DNA from: Egibacteraceae bacterium
GTDB taxonomy: Bacteria; Actinomycetota; Nitriliruptoria; Euzebyales; Egibacteraceae
Length of the DNA: 49,999 nucleotides
Direction of reading: 5' to 3'
NCBI GenBank assembly: GCA_035540635.1
Contig: DATLGH010000058.1
Location: 1-49,999 of the forward strand
Position numbers and translations under genes: made by a program. Every line of letters begins with the position of its first letter. Position 1 is the first letter of the stretch. The notes beneath the pieces were generated by a model that saw only the letters and a program-made list of their open reading frames with translations, was not told the origin of the DNA and did no database searches. This document shows positions 42,538 through 49,999 of the stretch, in pieces.

Positions 42538-42990
42538 ATGGTTCGCAAGCAGCTCTACATCGATGAGGCCCACGAAGCCGAACTGAAGCGTCGCGCCGCC
42601 GAATCTGGCCTGACGGAAGCCGAGATCGTTCGCCAGGCCCTCGACCAGCACCTCACGGGGGCGGCCCATGGCGCTCGAGGCCAGGGCCGCGGGAGGATGG
42701 CCGCCGCCGCAGACCTCGACGCGCACGCCGACGACCTGGTCGAGAAGCTGACGAGTCGGGCTGTGGCCTCGTCGGAGCCAGATCGCGAATGGACCAGGGA
42801 CGAGCTGTACGACGACCGTGAGCACCCGCGCCGCTGCGCAGTGACTCTTGTCGTCTTCGACACCATCGTCATCGTCTATCGCTACGACGCCCGCGATGAC
42901 GCCAAGCGAGGGACGGCGGCATCTACGTCGACAAGGCGCGAGCGGCGGCGCGGCACGGATGTGGCGACGACAACTGCTGCACCCCGATAG
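42538..42990 (+). CDS. VapB-type antitoxin reading through into a VapC stub
   Basis: The product has 150 residues from ATG 42538 (GGAGG eight bases upstream). MVRKQLYIDEAHEAELKRRA and AESGLTEAEIVRQALDQHL form a ribbon-helix-helix domain. The tail ends EPDREWTRDELYDDRE, as in VapB antitoxins with a W-T-R-E-x-L-Y end. The usual stop is missing: the frame continues through HPRRCA into VTLVVFDTIVIVYRYDARDD, the start of a PIN toxin, and then into noise before TAG at 42990. The antitoxin part may still fold and bind DNA. Confidence 0.6.
   Translation: MVRKQLYIDEAHEAELKRRAAESGLTEAEIVRQALDQHLTGAAHGARGQGRGRMAAAADLDAHADDLVEKLTSRAVASSEPDREWTRDELYDDREHPRRCAVTLVVFDTIVIVYRYDARDDAKRGTAASTSTRRERRRGTDVATTTAAPR
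42841..42990 (+). pseudogene. N-terminal stub of a VapC (PIN-domain) toxin
   Basis: A GTG at 42841 begins VTLVVFDTIVIVYRYDARDD with AKR, matching the first PIN strand (x-V-D-T-N-V-L-V-Y-x-x-D) that carries the first catalytic Asp. After about 23 residues the sequence turns into Thr/Arg-rich noise, so the rest of the toxin is gone. It is in the same frame as the antitoxin upstream. Confidence 0.55.
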
Positions 42991-43027
42991 GCCGTGAGTG
43001 AGGCGCCCGGTGCAATACTTGGGAGCC

Positions 43028-45604
43028 ATGGAGGCCGAGCCTGCCCGGCCGTGCTGTGTGCACGTCGAGGAGAACGCCAGGCTGCGCGGCGAGCTGGCCA
43101 GGACCCGCGGCGAGCTCGAGGGGCTGCGCCGCGCCCTGGCCGAAGCCACCGCCGGTGGGGCCGACCACAACGGCGTCGTTCCTGCGCCCCTGGAACCTCG
43201 CCTCAGCGGCGCGGTGGGGGGACCGCTGCCCGACGGTGGGCGCTCTGCCCGTGTCCACCAGCGCTCGTCGCGGCGCGCGAAGCTGGCGCTCTACCGCACG
43301 CTGTTCGCGGGCCGCGGCGACGTCTACGCCCGTCGCTTCGAGAATCGGGTCAAGGGCGCCAGCGGCTGGTGGCCGGTCCACACCGGCGGCCCGAGCATTC
43401 CTCGCGAACAGCGGCAGTACCTGCCGCTGACCGACGAGGTGATCGCCGCCCACCTCGAGGGGCGCGACACGATCGGCCTGTACCCGCTGCTGCCCGGCGA
43501 CACGTGCCGCCTGCTCGCCTGCGACTTCGACAAGGCGACGTGGCGCCTGGACGTGCAGGCCTACTGCGAGGCCGCCGAGGCGGCCGGCGTGCCCACCGCC
43601 GTGGAGCTGTCCCGTTCCGGCGACGGCGCGCACGTGTGGACGTTCTTCACCGCCCCGGTCGCGGCCGCCGACGCCAGGGCGATGGGCGCGGCGCTCCTGC
43701 GCGAGGCGATCGCGCTGCGCGGCGAGCTCGACCTCGACAGCTACGACCGCTTCTTCCCCTCCCAGGACCACCTGCCCGAGCGGGGATTCGGCAACCTGAT
43801 CGCGCTGCCGCTGCAGGGCGAGTGCCGCCGCGAGCGCCACACCACCGTGTTCGTCGACCCACCTACGTTCGAGCCCTGGCCCGACCAGTTCGCGTACCTG
43901 GATTGCGTGCAGCGCCTGTCACCCGCGGACGTGCGGCGCATCACCGAAGACCTCCGGCCGCTCGTCGTGGGACCGCAGGCCCGCCTGCACCGCTCGGCTC
44001 TGCGTGCCGACCCCGACCCGCCGGCAACCGTCCCGGCGCAGCTCGCGGGGATGCTCGCGATCCGCCGGGCGGGCATCCCGCCTGGCCTGTACGCCTCGCT
44101 CAAGCATCTGGCGGTGCTCCACAACCCCGCGTTCCACAAGAACGAGCGGCTGCGGATGTCCAACCACGCCACCCCGCGGTTCATCCGCTGCTACGCCGAG
44201 GACCTCGAGCACCTGTACCTGCCGCGGGGAGTCACCGAAGCCGCGGCCGCGCTCGTGGCGGAGGCCGGCAGCCGGCTGGAGATCCACGACGTGCGCAGCG
44301 AGCCGGCTCCGCTCAAGGTCACGTTCACCGGTGCACTGCGCAAGCTGCAGGCCGAGACCGTCGAGGAGCTCGCCCGCCACGAGCTGGGGGTGCTCGAGGC
44401 GCCGCCCGGCGCGGGCAAGACGGTCATGGGCTGTGCGTTGATCGCCCGTCATGCCACGCCCACGCTCGTGCTCGTGGACCGCAGGGAGCTGCTCGACCAG
44501 TGGCGAGCTCAGCTGCGCACCCACCTGGGGATCGACGCGGGGCAGGTCGGCGCCGGCAAGCGCACCCAGACCCGGGCGGTGGACATCGCCACGTTCCAGA
44601 CCGTCGTGCGCAGCCAGCGCCCCGACGAGCTGCTCGACGGCTACGGCCTGGTGGTCATCGACGAGTGCCACCGTGTGGCCGCCCCCACCATCGAGCGCAC
44701 GGTGCGGGAGGTGCGGGCGCGGCGGTGGCTCGGCCTGACCGCCACCCCGCAGCGACCCGACGGCCTCAAAGACGTCATGGTCATGCAGTGCGGGCCGATC
44801 AGGCGCCGCATCGACCAGATCGACGACCACCTCGTCCGGCTGCTGCACGTCCACGACACGCAGCTGGCGGTGAACATGCCGACCGACGGGCTGACCCGAG
44901 GTGAGGTGCTCGCGCTGCTGTACGAGTCGATCGTGGACGACGCTGGCCGCACCGATCAGGTCTGCGACGACGTCGCACGTGCGCTGCGCGACGGGCGCAA
45001 CTGTCTGGTGCTCAGCGGCCGCACCGAGCACGTCGAGACGCTCACCGGCGGACTGCGCGACCGCGGCTTTGACCCCCTGGTCCTCCACGGCCGCCTCAAC
45101 GTCACCAAGCGGCGTGCCGTGCACGCGCGTCTGGCCGAGGAACGCCAGGTGCTGCTGGTCGCGACCGACCGCTACATCGGCGAGGGCTTTGACTGCCCGC
45201 GGCTGGACACGCTGTTCCTCGCCTTCCCCGTGTCGGCCCCCCAGCGCATCGAACAGTACGCGGGCCGCGTCGTGCGCGCCCACCCCGGCAAGGACACCGC
45301 CGAGGTGCACGACTACCGCGACGCCGGCGTCCCGATGCTCAAGGCGATGTACAACCGGCGCAAGGCCGGCTACCGCAAGCTGCGGTTCGCCACCGACCCG
45401 ACGGCGGCCAGCGCCCCGCGGCTCCCGCTGCCCGCGGCGGGCGGCCCGCCGGTCGCGCAACCCAAAGCGCCGGCCGAGTGCGCCGCCCCATCAGCGACGC
45501 CCGCGCAGGTCCGTGCTTGGGCGCGCGCGGCCGGCTTCGCCGTCGGCGACCGCGGTCGGCTGCCGGGCGAGGTCTGGCAGGCCTACCGCACCGCCCGCAC
45601 CTGA
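43028..45604 (+). CDS. AEP-superfamily primase/SF2 helicase fusion with Lsr2-type DNA-binding tail
   Basis: The product has 858 residues from ATG 43028; GTG 42998 is an alternative. A short coiled coil (about 15-40) leads into an archaeo-eukaryotic primase domain (about 75-330), with metal-binding LLACDFDKATW near 164 and the S-x-H motif ELSRSGDGAHVWTFF near 197. An SF2 helicase follows: Walker A LEAPPGAGKTVMG (457), motif II VVIDECHRVA (545), motif III LTATPQRPDG, and motif VI QYAGRVVRAHPGK (743). The last 35 residues (VRAWARAAGFAVGDRGRLPG then EVWQAY) match the Lsr2 DNA-binding domain. Primase-helicase proteins of this type are annotated as TOTE conflict-system primases; the Lsr2 tail would target AT-rich, often foreign DNA. 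It appears intact amid broken toxin genes. Confidence 0.85.
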   Translation: MEAEPARPCCVHVEENARLRGELARTRGELEGLRRALAEATAGGADHNGVVPAPLEPRLSGAVGGPLPDGGRSARVHQRSSRRAKLALYRTLFAGRGDVYARRFENRVKGASGWWPVHTGGPSIPREQRQYLPLTDEVIAAHLEGRDTIGLYPLLPGDTCRLLACDFDKATWRLDVQAYCEAAEAAGVPTAVELSRSGDGAHVWTFFTAPVAAADARAMGAALLREAIALRGELDLDSYDRFFPSQDHLPERGFGNLIALPLQGECRRERHTTVFVDPPTFEPWPDQFAYLDCVQRLSPADVRRITEDLRPLVVGPQARLHRSALRADPDPPATVPAQLAGMLAIRRAGIPPGLYASLKHLAVLHNPAFHKNERLRMSNHATPRFIRCYAEDLEHLYLPRGVTEAAAALVAEAGSRLEIHDVRSEPAPLKVTFTGALRKLQAETVEELARHELGVLEAPPGAGKTVMGCALIARHATPTLVLVDRRELLDQWRAQLRTHLGIDAGQVGAGKRTQTRAVDIATFQTVVRSQRPDELLDGYGLVVIDECHRVAAPTIERTVREVRARRWLGLTATPQRPDGLKDVMVMQCGPIRRRIDQIDDHLVRLLHVHDTQLAVNMPTDGLTRGEVLALLYESIVDDAGRTDQVCDDVARALRDGRNCLVLSGRTEHVETLTGGLRDRGFDPLVLHGRLNVTKRRAVHARLAEERQVLLVATDRYIGEGFDCPRLDTLFLAFPVSAPQRIEQYAGRVVRAHPGKDTAEVHDYRDAGVPMLKAMYNRRKAGYRKLRFATDPTAASAPRLPLPAAGGPPVAQPKAPAECAAPSATPAQVRAWARAAGFAVGDRGRLPGEVWQAYRTART

Positions 45605-45618
45605 CGAGGAGCCACCCC

Positions 45619-46098
45619 GTGCCACAGCCCCGACGGCATCGGATGCGCCGGCCGGCCCGGCTCGACTCCGCCCGCTCGTGGCTGGAGTCCGGTGCCGAGG
45701 TGACAGTGCGCGCCTACGCCCGCCGCTACGGCGTCGACCGCTACACCGCCTGCGACGAGCTGGGGATCCTCGGGGTCGCACTGTCGGCGAAGGACCAGCG
45801 GTGGTCGGTCCGTCCGCCGCCGGTCCCCAAGCGCTCGCGTCGCGAGGAGCCCGAGGGCGTCCAGGACGGGCTCCCCGACGGCTGGTTGGAGTGGGGCGGC
45901 GAGCTCATGTTCGTCGCGGGCTTCACCTCCGGCGGGGCGCCCTACGGCGTGCGGGTGCAGGACTTCCCCGCCCACGACCTCCCCGAGGAGCTCAAAGCGT
46001 TCGCCGAGGAGCGCCGCGCAGAAGAGCGCAGGCTGACCGCTCTCGCCGCCGAGCAGCGCGCCCGCTTCGGCCGGCAGGAGCGCGACGTGCCGTTCTGA
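45619..46098 (+). CDS. helix-turn-helix-like protein downstream of the primase-helicase
   Basis: The product has 159 residues from GTG 45619, with ACGAGGAG upstream, only 14 bp after the primase-helicase stop, so it is probably in one operon with it. Residues about 12-55 (SARSWLESGAEVTVRAYARR then YGVDRYTACDELGILGV) look like a helix-turn-helix that recognises DNA. A short beta domain follows (WLEWGGELMFVAGFTSGGAP then YGVRVQDFP). A charged helix (EELKAFAEERRAEERRLTAL) ends it. I recognise the layout from actinobacterial hypothetical proteins but know no function. It may be a partner or regulator of the helicase. Confidence 0.7.
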   Translation: MPQPRRHRMRRPARLDSARSWLESGAEVTVRAYARRYGVDRYTACDELGILGVALSAKDQRWSVRPPPVPKRSRREEPEGVQDGLPDGWLEWGGELMFVAGFTSGGAPYGVRVQDFPAHDLPEELKAFAEERRAEERRLTALAAEQRARFGRQERDVPF

Positions 46099-46237
46099 CC
46101 GGGGCACAGCCTCCCCTGCGCGGCCCAGTCAGTCGATCCAAGGTCTCGGCCGTGTCCATGTGTAGGCCGAGAGGCAGGGACGGGTGCACGGCTGGTTGTC
46201 CTACATGGCTACATTGTGTTCTGAGGAGGGCAGGTGC
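46099..46237. other. intergenic
   Basis: No gene is seen. AGGAGG at 46223-46229 is the ribosome-binding site of the next gene; TACATT near 46210 may be its -10 box. Confidence 0.35.
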
Positions 46238-46462
46238 ATGGCCGCACGACACGTCACACTCCGACTCGACGCCGACGTGGTCGACCGACTCGACGAGCGC
46301 AGCCAGAGCACGGGACGCAAGCGGCCCGAGTTGATCACCCGCTATGTCGATGAGGGCATGCGCATGGAGGAAGCCCGTCGAGCGCAGCAGATCTGGGAGC
46401 GGCGCCAGGACGCCCAGCTCGTCCAACTTCCGATCGCATTCGGTCTTGAGCGCTTCAGGTGA
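46238..46462 (+). CDS. ribbon-helix-helix antitoxin-like protein, probably cut short
   Basis: The product has 74 residues from ATG 46238. MAARHVTLRLDADVVDRLDE and RSQSTGRKRPELITRYVDEG form a ribbon-helix-helix domain. EEARRAQQIWERR begins the usual toxin-binding tail, but the reading then changes to QDAQLVQLPIAFGLERFR and stops, so the end looks replaced. No intact toxin follows. It could still bind DNA. Confidence 0.6.
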   Translation: MAARHVTLRLDADVVDRLDERSQSTGRKRPELITRYVDEGMRMEEARRAQQIWERRQDAQLVQLPIAFGLERFR

Positions 46463-46689
46463 GCGTCATCACAGGCTTGTGGACCCGCCCGATCCGCAGC
46501 AGTTGCACCGCCGGCTTCGGCCGCACGGAGACTCAAGGCCGGGTTGTAGGCCTCCTTGGAGTCTCCTGCCACCACGGTGCCCAAAGGTGCTTGTTCCGCA
46601 GCGATCAGGGGTGCCGGTGCTGCGCGTCGCCCCGTCGGGCCGTCCCTGGCCCGAGCAGGCCGTCCCGTCCCGCGGGTGCCTGTCAGTCG
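46463..46689. other. no gene recognised
   Basis: About 230 bases. Frames are open but not protein-like; probably debris from lost toxin genes. Confidence 0.3.
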
Positions 46690-46850
46690 CAGCGCAGCGG
46701 GCTTGAAGGATGACGACGTCGTCGTCATCGACCAGGTACACGAGACGATGCTCCTGGCGATCCGGCATGACCAGGCGCCCGCCAGAGCCACCGGGCGTTG
46801 GCGGGGGCGCGCAGGGGGTGGTCGAGCTCGGCGACGACCAGGGGCGACAC
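46690..46850 (-). pseudogene. remnant of a YoeB/Txe-type RelE toxin
   Basis: On the minus strand VVAELDHPLRAPANARWLW is followed in a second frame by RLVMPDRQEHRLVYLVDDDD and VVILQAR, ending near 46690. This is the C-terminal half of YoeB-like toxins (D-P-L-x-G, H-R-L-V-Y-x-V, L-x-Q-A-R-Y-H-Y), but the YHY end is changed to CAAT and the first half is lost. It is inactive. Confidence 0.55.
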
Positions 46851-46965
46851 GACAAGCAGTCCGACGGCGATGAGCAACGCATCGGTGTCAGCGGCGTCTC
46901 GCCACAGCCGGCAGCGGCAGCATGCCCACCATGCTTCTCGTGCCAAGCGCCATGATCGAGGTGCC

Positions 46966-47159
46966 ATGGACTCGCTGCTCATCTTCAGCGAGCACGCCAT
47001 CGACCGCATGCTCGATGGGGACTCGATGTCACCGATGTGCAGACCGCGTTCGATAGCGCTGAGACCATCGAGGAGTACGCCGATGGTGCCCGACTCCTGC
47101 TGGCCGGGCCGGCGTGCGCCCACTCCCGCAGCACTGGCCACGATCTACTCGCGGCCGTG
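46966..47159 (+). pseudogene. frameshifted DUF4258-like (RelE-fold) protein
   Basis: An ATG at 46966 reads MDSLLIFSEHAIDRMLDGD. Near 47020 the sense moves to another frame: TDVQTAFDSAETIEEYADGA then RLLLAGPA. The order (H-A-I-D-R-M-L-D-R-G-V-T, then a helix ending E-T-I-E-E-Y, then L-L-L-G) matches DUF4258 proteins, small RelE-fold putative toxins. The C-terminal half is missing. Confidence 0.5.
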
Positions 47160-47376
47160 TCAGCTGCGCGTGAGGGTCAGTTGCCAGATGTCGTCGTCGT
47201 GGCTGGTGACGGTGGCGGCCCGGTAGGTGCCGGCGCCGTCGTGGATCAGCGCTTCATTCGCCCACCGCGAGGCCCTCGTCGCCGTCGAGCAGCGCCTCGT
47301 GGACGTGGACGACACCGTGCTTGAGCATGCCGGGGGTGGTCTCGATGGTGATGACGGTTCTGGTCAGGATGTTCAT
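47160..47376 (-). pseudogene. small frameshifted protein of unknown family
   Basis: From ATG 47376, with GAGGAG upstream, the frame reads MNILTRTVITIETTPGMLKH and GVVHVHEALLDGDEGLAVGE before a stop near 47252. One base over, the sense goes on as NEALIHDGAGTYRAATVTSH with DDDIWQLTLTRS to a TGA at 47160. A one-base deletion in the GGCGAATGAA region explains it. The whole would be about 72 residues. Family not recognised. Confidence 0.5.
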
Positions 47377-47413
47377 CGCGGCTCCTCGGGTGAGATCGTA
47401 TCGTGACTCGTCG

Positions 47414-47677
47414 CTAGGAAAGCGGCGTGGGACCCTCCAACGCGTCCAGGAACGGCAGTACCGCAGGGATGAACCGCGCCCGCAGGGTTCGTCTGGCCTC
47501 CGGGTCTGGTGCGGTGCGGTCGGCAAGTTCGGTCGCACTGAGGTCACGTGCGATGACCAGGTCGAAGTGGGCAGCGTTGCGCGGATCAGGTTCACCGAAC
47601 TCGTCGACGATGCCGGTCGGCCACAGCTCGTAGTCCAACGCCTGGATGGTGGCGCCGGTTCTGGTGATAGGTGTCAT
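47414..47677 (-). CDS. hypothetical protein
   Basis: The product has 87 residues from ATG 47677. GATIQALDYELWPTGIVDEF with GEPDPRNAAHFDLVIARDLS looks like real protein, with an acidic start and a helical end (RRTLRARFIPAVLPFLDALE). The upstream frame to 47737 is possible but less protein-like, and no clear Shine-Dalgarno is visible. It precedes the small frameshifted gene on the same strand by 37 bp. Function unknown. Confidence 0.45.
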   Translation of the reverse strand: MTPITRTGATIQALDYELWPTGIVDEFGEPDPRNAAHFDLVIARDLSATELADRTAPDPEARRTLRARFIPAVLPFLDALEGPTPLS

Positions 47678-48065
47678 AGCCGGTGAGCGAGCCAGCGCGG
47701 CCGGTGACCAGTCCTCCGTGACCGCGAAGCAGGACACGACCCAGCACCTGTTGGGGCGGAAGGCCCAATGCCTCCACGCGGTCGTAGCGGTCGGCCGTGG
47801 CCAAGCCGGACTGGATCATCTGGTGCGGTTCAATGGTGCCGAACTGCGGAAACGCTCCCCGGCTCGGGTCCTTGGGCCACACTTGGGCCATGCTGGCCCA
47901 CCGCCGGCCACTTCGGCGCAGCAGTGACGCTCATGGCCCGAGTTCGAGATATGCGGTCCAGCGCCTCCGAGCTGAAGCGGACGTTGTTCAGGGCCAGTTT
48001 CGGGCAGACAGCTGGCGGTTGCGGAAGCTGGCCCCAGCTGCACCAGAGCGCGCAGCTCGCTCGCG
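47678..48065. other. no gene recognised
   Basis: About 390 bases. A minus-strand frame (ending MIQSGLATADRYDRVEALGL) has a few protein-like stretches but no family match and no clear start. It may be debris. Confidence 0.35.
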
Positions 48066-48299
48066 TCAGGCGGCGCTCGACCCGTGCTCGAGCCGCTCGG
48101 CGATCCAGACCTTGATGATCGACTGGCGGGTGACGCCCAACCGCCTGGCCTCCTGATCCAGCGACTCCACCATCCACGCGGGAAAGTCCACGTTGACGCG
48201 GCGTTGCTCGGTCCCGGGCCGGCGCGCCTGATCCAGGTCGAGAGCGCTCGTGACGTCCTCGCCGCGGTCGAACCGCTGGTCGAGCTCCTTAGCCTTCAT
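48066..48299 (-). CDS. brnA: BrnA-type antitoxin
   Basis: The product has 77 residues from ATG 48299, which overlaps the toxin's last codons (tail YEG-stop). RRVNVDFPAWMVESLDQEAR and RLGVTRQSIIKVWIAERLE form the ribbon-helix-helix domain at the C-terminal end, with an acidic N-terminal arm (MKAKELDQRFDRGEDV) that contacts the toxin. In BrnT-BrnA modules the toxin gene comes first, as here. BrnA dimers repress the operon; the perfect palindrome at 48564-48582 is the likely target. The antitoxin looks intact. Confidence 0.88.
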   Translation of the reverse strand: MKAKELDQRFDRGEDVTSALDLDQARRPGTEQRRVNVDFPAWMVESLDQEARRLGVTRQSIIKVWIAERLEHGSSAA

Positions 48300-48547
48300 A
48301 GATGGCCACCTCCTCGTCGCGTGAACGGCGGACCGAGATGATTCTCGTGACCTCCTGCCGGCGGGTCACCACGGCGGACAGTGCCGACCTTCAATCCGCC
48401 CGACCACGAGCCATCGGGGCTCGTCAACCGTTCGGGGGGGATCTCCACACGCAGAGAGTCCTGCCACAGCCGTTGCGCCTGGTCGAAGTCGATGCCGTGC
48501 TTCGCCGCGTTCGCGGCGCTCTTGTCGGCGTCGAACTCGAACTCCAC
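48289..48547 (-). pseudogene. brnT: BrnT-type ribonuclease toxin, twice frameshifted
   Basis: The start MEFEFDADKSAANAAKHGID with FDQAQRLWQDSLRVEIPPER is a typical BrnT N-terminus with its conserved K-x-x-x-N-x-x-K-H-G-I. After about residue 50 the sense moves to a second frame (RWLVVGRIEG) and then to a third (VVTRRQEVTRIISVRRSRDE with EVAIYEG and a stop at 48289). Each part fits the BrnT family in order, so two single-base indels have broken the gene. The antitoxin and operator remain intact. Confidence 0.75.
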
Positions 48548-48563
48548 CCGATTGTCTCCATTT

Positions 48564-48582
48564 CGGTATAGAAACTATACCG
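48564..48582. promoter_or_regulatory. perfect 19-bp operator palindrome over the brnTA promoter
   Basis: CGGTATAGAAACTATACCG is a perfect 8-3-8 inverted repeat. On the minus strand it contains TATAGT, a good -10 box, and lies 17 bp before the brnT ATG. A BrnA dimer bound here would block RNA polymerase. Confidence 0.7.
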
Positions 48583-48716
48583 CCGACCACGTAGCGTCCA
48601 CGTGGTCCATCCCGACGGCGAGCGGCCTCATGCGGCTCAGGGACCGGCCGACTCCAACCTGTCCCGACCCCCTCCGAGCGCCGCGCGTCGAGCACCGCCC
48701 GACCCCGCTCGGCGTC

Positions 48717-48860
48717 TCAGGGCATCACGTGCGCGTAGGTGTGCAGCAGCAGCGCCCCGCCGTCCGCTGTGCCCGAGCCATGAGGCCACCGCCGCGACGC
48801 TCACCCCGTCGCTGAGCAGCGTCGAGGCGTACACGTGGCGCAGCATAAGGGCTTCCACGA
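48717..48860 (-). pseudogene. C-terminal remnant of a tyrosine recombinase
   Basis: On the minus strand LRHVYASTLLSDGVSVAAVA with SWLGHS carries the H-x-x-R-like and W-L-G-H-S boxes of integrases. One frame over, LLLHTYAHVMP and a TGA at 48717 give the catalytic-Tyr end. A frameshift lies between the two, and the rest of the gene is absent. It is a different copy from the integrase at 48909. Confidence 0.65.
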
Positions 48861-48908
48861 GCGTAGAAGCGGGCGGACGATCACCTCCCCTATCCCTGGA
48901 GGTATGCG

Positions 48909-49693
48909 ATGCCCACGACAACCATCCTGTTCCCGGTCGACGACGACCGACAGCGCGTGAACCTGCTCGCCGGCGCATTCCTGGCCGGCTATCGCTCCGC
49001 CCATACCCGGCGCAACTACGCCTGCGATCTACGGCAATGGCTGAGTTCTGTGATCACTTCAAACGTGGACCCGCTCGGCGCGCGACGCATCCACGTGGAG
49101 GTGTTCGCTCGCCACCACGAAGCAACCGGTCTTGCTGCCGGAACGATCAAGCGCAAGCTGGCGACCTTGACGATGTTCTACAAGTGGCTCGTCGACGAGC
49201 AGTTGGCCGACACCTCACCGATGACCAACGTCCGTCGACCCAAAGTCTCCAACGAATCCACCCGGCTCGGGCTGGGTCGCACCGAACTGTGCGACTGGCT
49301 CGACGCCGCCGAAGCACTCGGCGGCTACGACTACGCCCTGGCGTGCCTGCTCGCCCTCAACGGACTGCGCATCGGCGAGGTCTGCGCCGCCAACGTCGAG
49401 AACCTGGGCGAGACCCGCTACCACCACACCCTGAGCATCATCGGCAAAGGCGACAACCAGCGCTGGTGCCCCTCGCACCACGCACCCGCATGGCCGTCGA
49501 CCAAGCCGTAGGCATCCGCACCGAGGGTCCGCTCATCCTGTCGCGCTGGGGGACCCGCCTCAACGGCCAATCAAGGCTGGCGAGCCGTGCGCCGCATCTC
49601 CCGGCACGCAGGGACACCAAACCGATCAGCCCCCACTCACTGCGCCACTCGGCGATCACCGTTGCGCTCAACGCCGGCGTGTCACTGCGTGAC
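48909..49693 (+). pseudogene. frameshifted and 3'-truncated tyrosine recombinase/integrase
   Basis: ATG 48909 with GGAGG upstream opens 200 residues: the SAM-like core-binding domain (AGYRSAHTRRNYACDLRQWL, IKRKLATLTMFYKWLVDEQL) and the first catalytic box ALNGLRIGEVCAANVENLG. Near 49465 the sense shifts (LVPLAPRTRMAVDQAVGIRT, EGPLILSRWGTRLNGQ), again near 49575 (GWRAVRRISRHAG), and again near 49615 (KPISPHSLRHSAITVALNAG, VSLRDA) with the H-x-L-R-H box. The remaining third, including the catalytic Tyr, is missing: from about 49693 the DNA belongs to a hydrolase gene. Confidence 0.75.
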
Positions 49694-49999
49694 GCGTGGG
49701 TCGTCGGCGGTGGCGAACGAGCCGGTCATCCCGAGCGGGTCGAACACACGGTCGGCGAGCTCGTCGGCGAAGGGGCGGCCGGTGACCTGCTCGGTCACCG
49801 CGGCCAGCAGCATGAACCCGGCGTTGCTGTAGTTGAAGCCCTCCCCCGGTGGACCGCTGAGCCGGCGGGACAGCAGCTCGTCGACGCGGCGGTCAAGGGC
49901 GTCGGGCCCTTCGTGGATCGTGACCGTTCCGGCGGTTCCCACGATCATGCTGAGTCCGGCGGTGTGGGTGAGCAGCTGCTCGACCGTGGCCGTCTCGAA
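49682..49999 (-). pseudogene. serine beta-lactamase-like hydrolase, fragment at window end
   Basis: On the minus strand, from the window edge, the frame reads FETATVEQLLTHTAGLSMIV, then FNYSNAGFMLLAAVTEQVTG and RPFADELADRVFDPLGMTGS, then FATADDPRVTQ and a stop at 49682. The H-T-A-G-L, Y-S-N and D-P-L-G-M-x-x-S motifs are those of class C beta-lactamase/esterase family proteins; the S-x-x-K motif would lie outside the window. The frame stops right after D-P-L-G-M, so at least the last 150 residues usual for the family are missing and integrase sequence follows. Confidence 0.7.

Overview
The window is high-GC DNA that reads like a free-living actinobacterium. The main clues are a fused CofG/CofH FbiC (coenzyme F420 synthesis), an FGD-like F420-dependent dehydrogenase, an Lsr2-type DNA-binding tail on a helicase, a GS/GlnE pair ordered as in actinobacteria, and many GTG starts with TAnnnT -10 boxes. 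The lineage cannot be fixed from the sequence alone; a deep-branching actinobacterial class is an inference. No rRNA, tRNA or CRISPR array was found.

Region 1 (1-9.9 kb) is mixed. It opens with secreted proteins of unknown function, two of them frameshifted. A MazEF-like toxin-antitoxin pair and an MNT/HEPN pair follow; the HEPN gene carries an in-frame amber codon. Next come an OmpR-type response regulator with a cytosolic PAS histidine kinase, a receiver-only protein lacking the conserved lysine, and a surface-anchored protein. The last two each have 11-bp-phased CTGAAG repeats about 80 bp upstream, which suggests a small regulon. A GNAT acetyltransferase and a 19-residue membrane peptide end the block.

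Region 2 (9.9-14.1 kb) is a gene graveyard. It holds a broken IS1634-type transposase, broken pyridoxamine-oxidase-like and VOC genes, an intact VOC protein, an intact DUF1801 protein, and a decayed second copy of the GNAT plus 19-residue peptide locus, in which the peptide gene is still intact.

Region 3 (14.1-40.8 kb) is a dense, intact housekeeping core. It covers nitrogen assimilation (amt, glnA, glnE), NAD synthesis (nadE, nadB), dtd, panB, a cation/proton antiporter, pabB and a cobalamin adenosyltransferase. An F420-linked cluster holds an FGD-like enzyme divergent from gnd-fbiC. The rest is ftsH, a sigma/anti-sigma-like membrane fusion, an IclR regulator, clpP, and an EAL-CBS-GGDEF protein whose cyclase motif is degenerate.

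Region 4 (40.8-50 kb) is an accessory island of toxin-antitoxin modules and their remains: ParDE intact plus a broken copy, a Phd/VapC deletion fusion, VapB with a VapC stub, a cut-short RHH protein, YoeB-like and DUF4258-like remnants, and BrnA with a frameshifted BrnT behind a perfect 19-bp operator. It also holds three tyrosine-recombinase remnants and a broken serine hydrolase. At its centre is an intact primase (AEP)-SF2 helicase-Lsr2 fusion followed by a small partner gene. This fusion, the twin 19-residue peptides and the phased CTGAAG sites are the most novel items seen.
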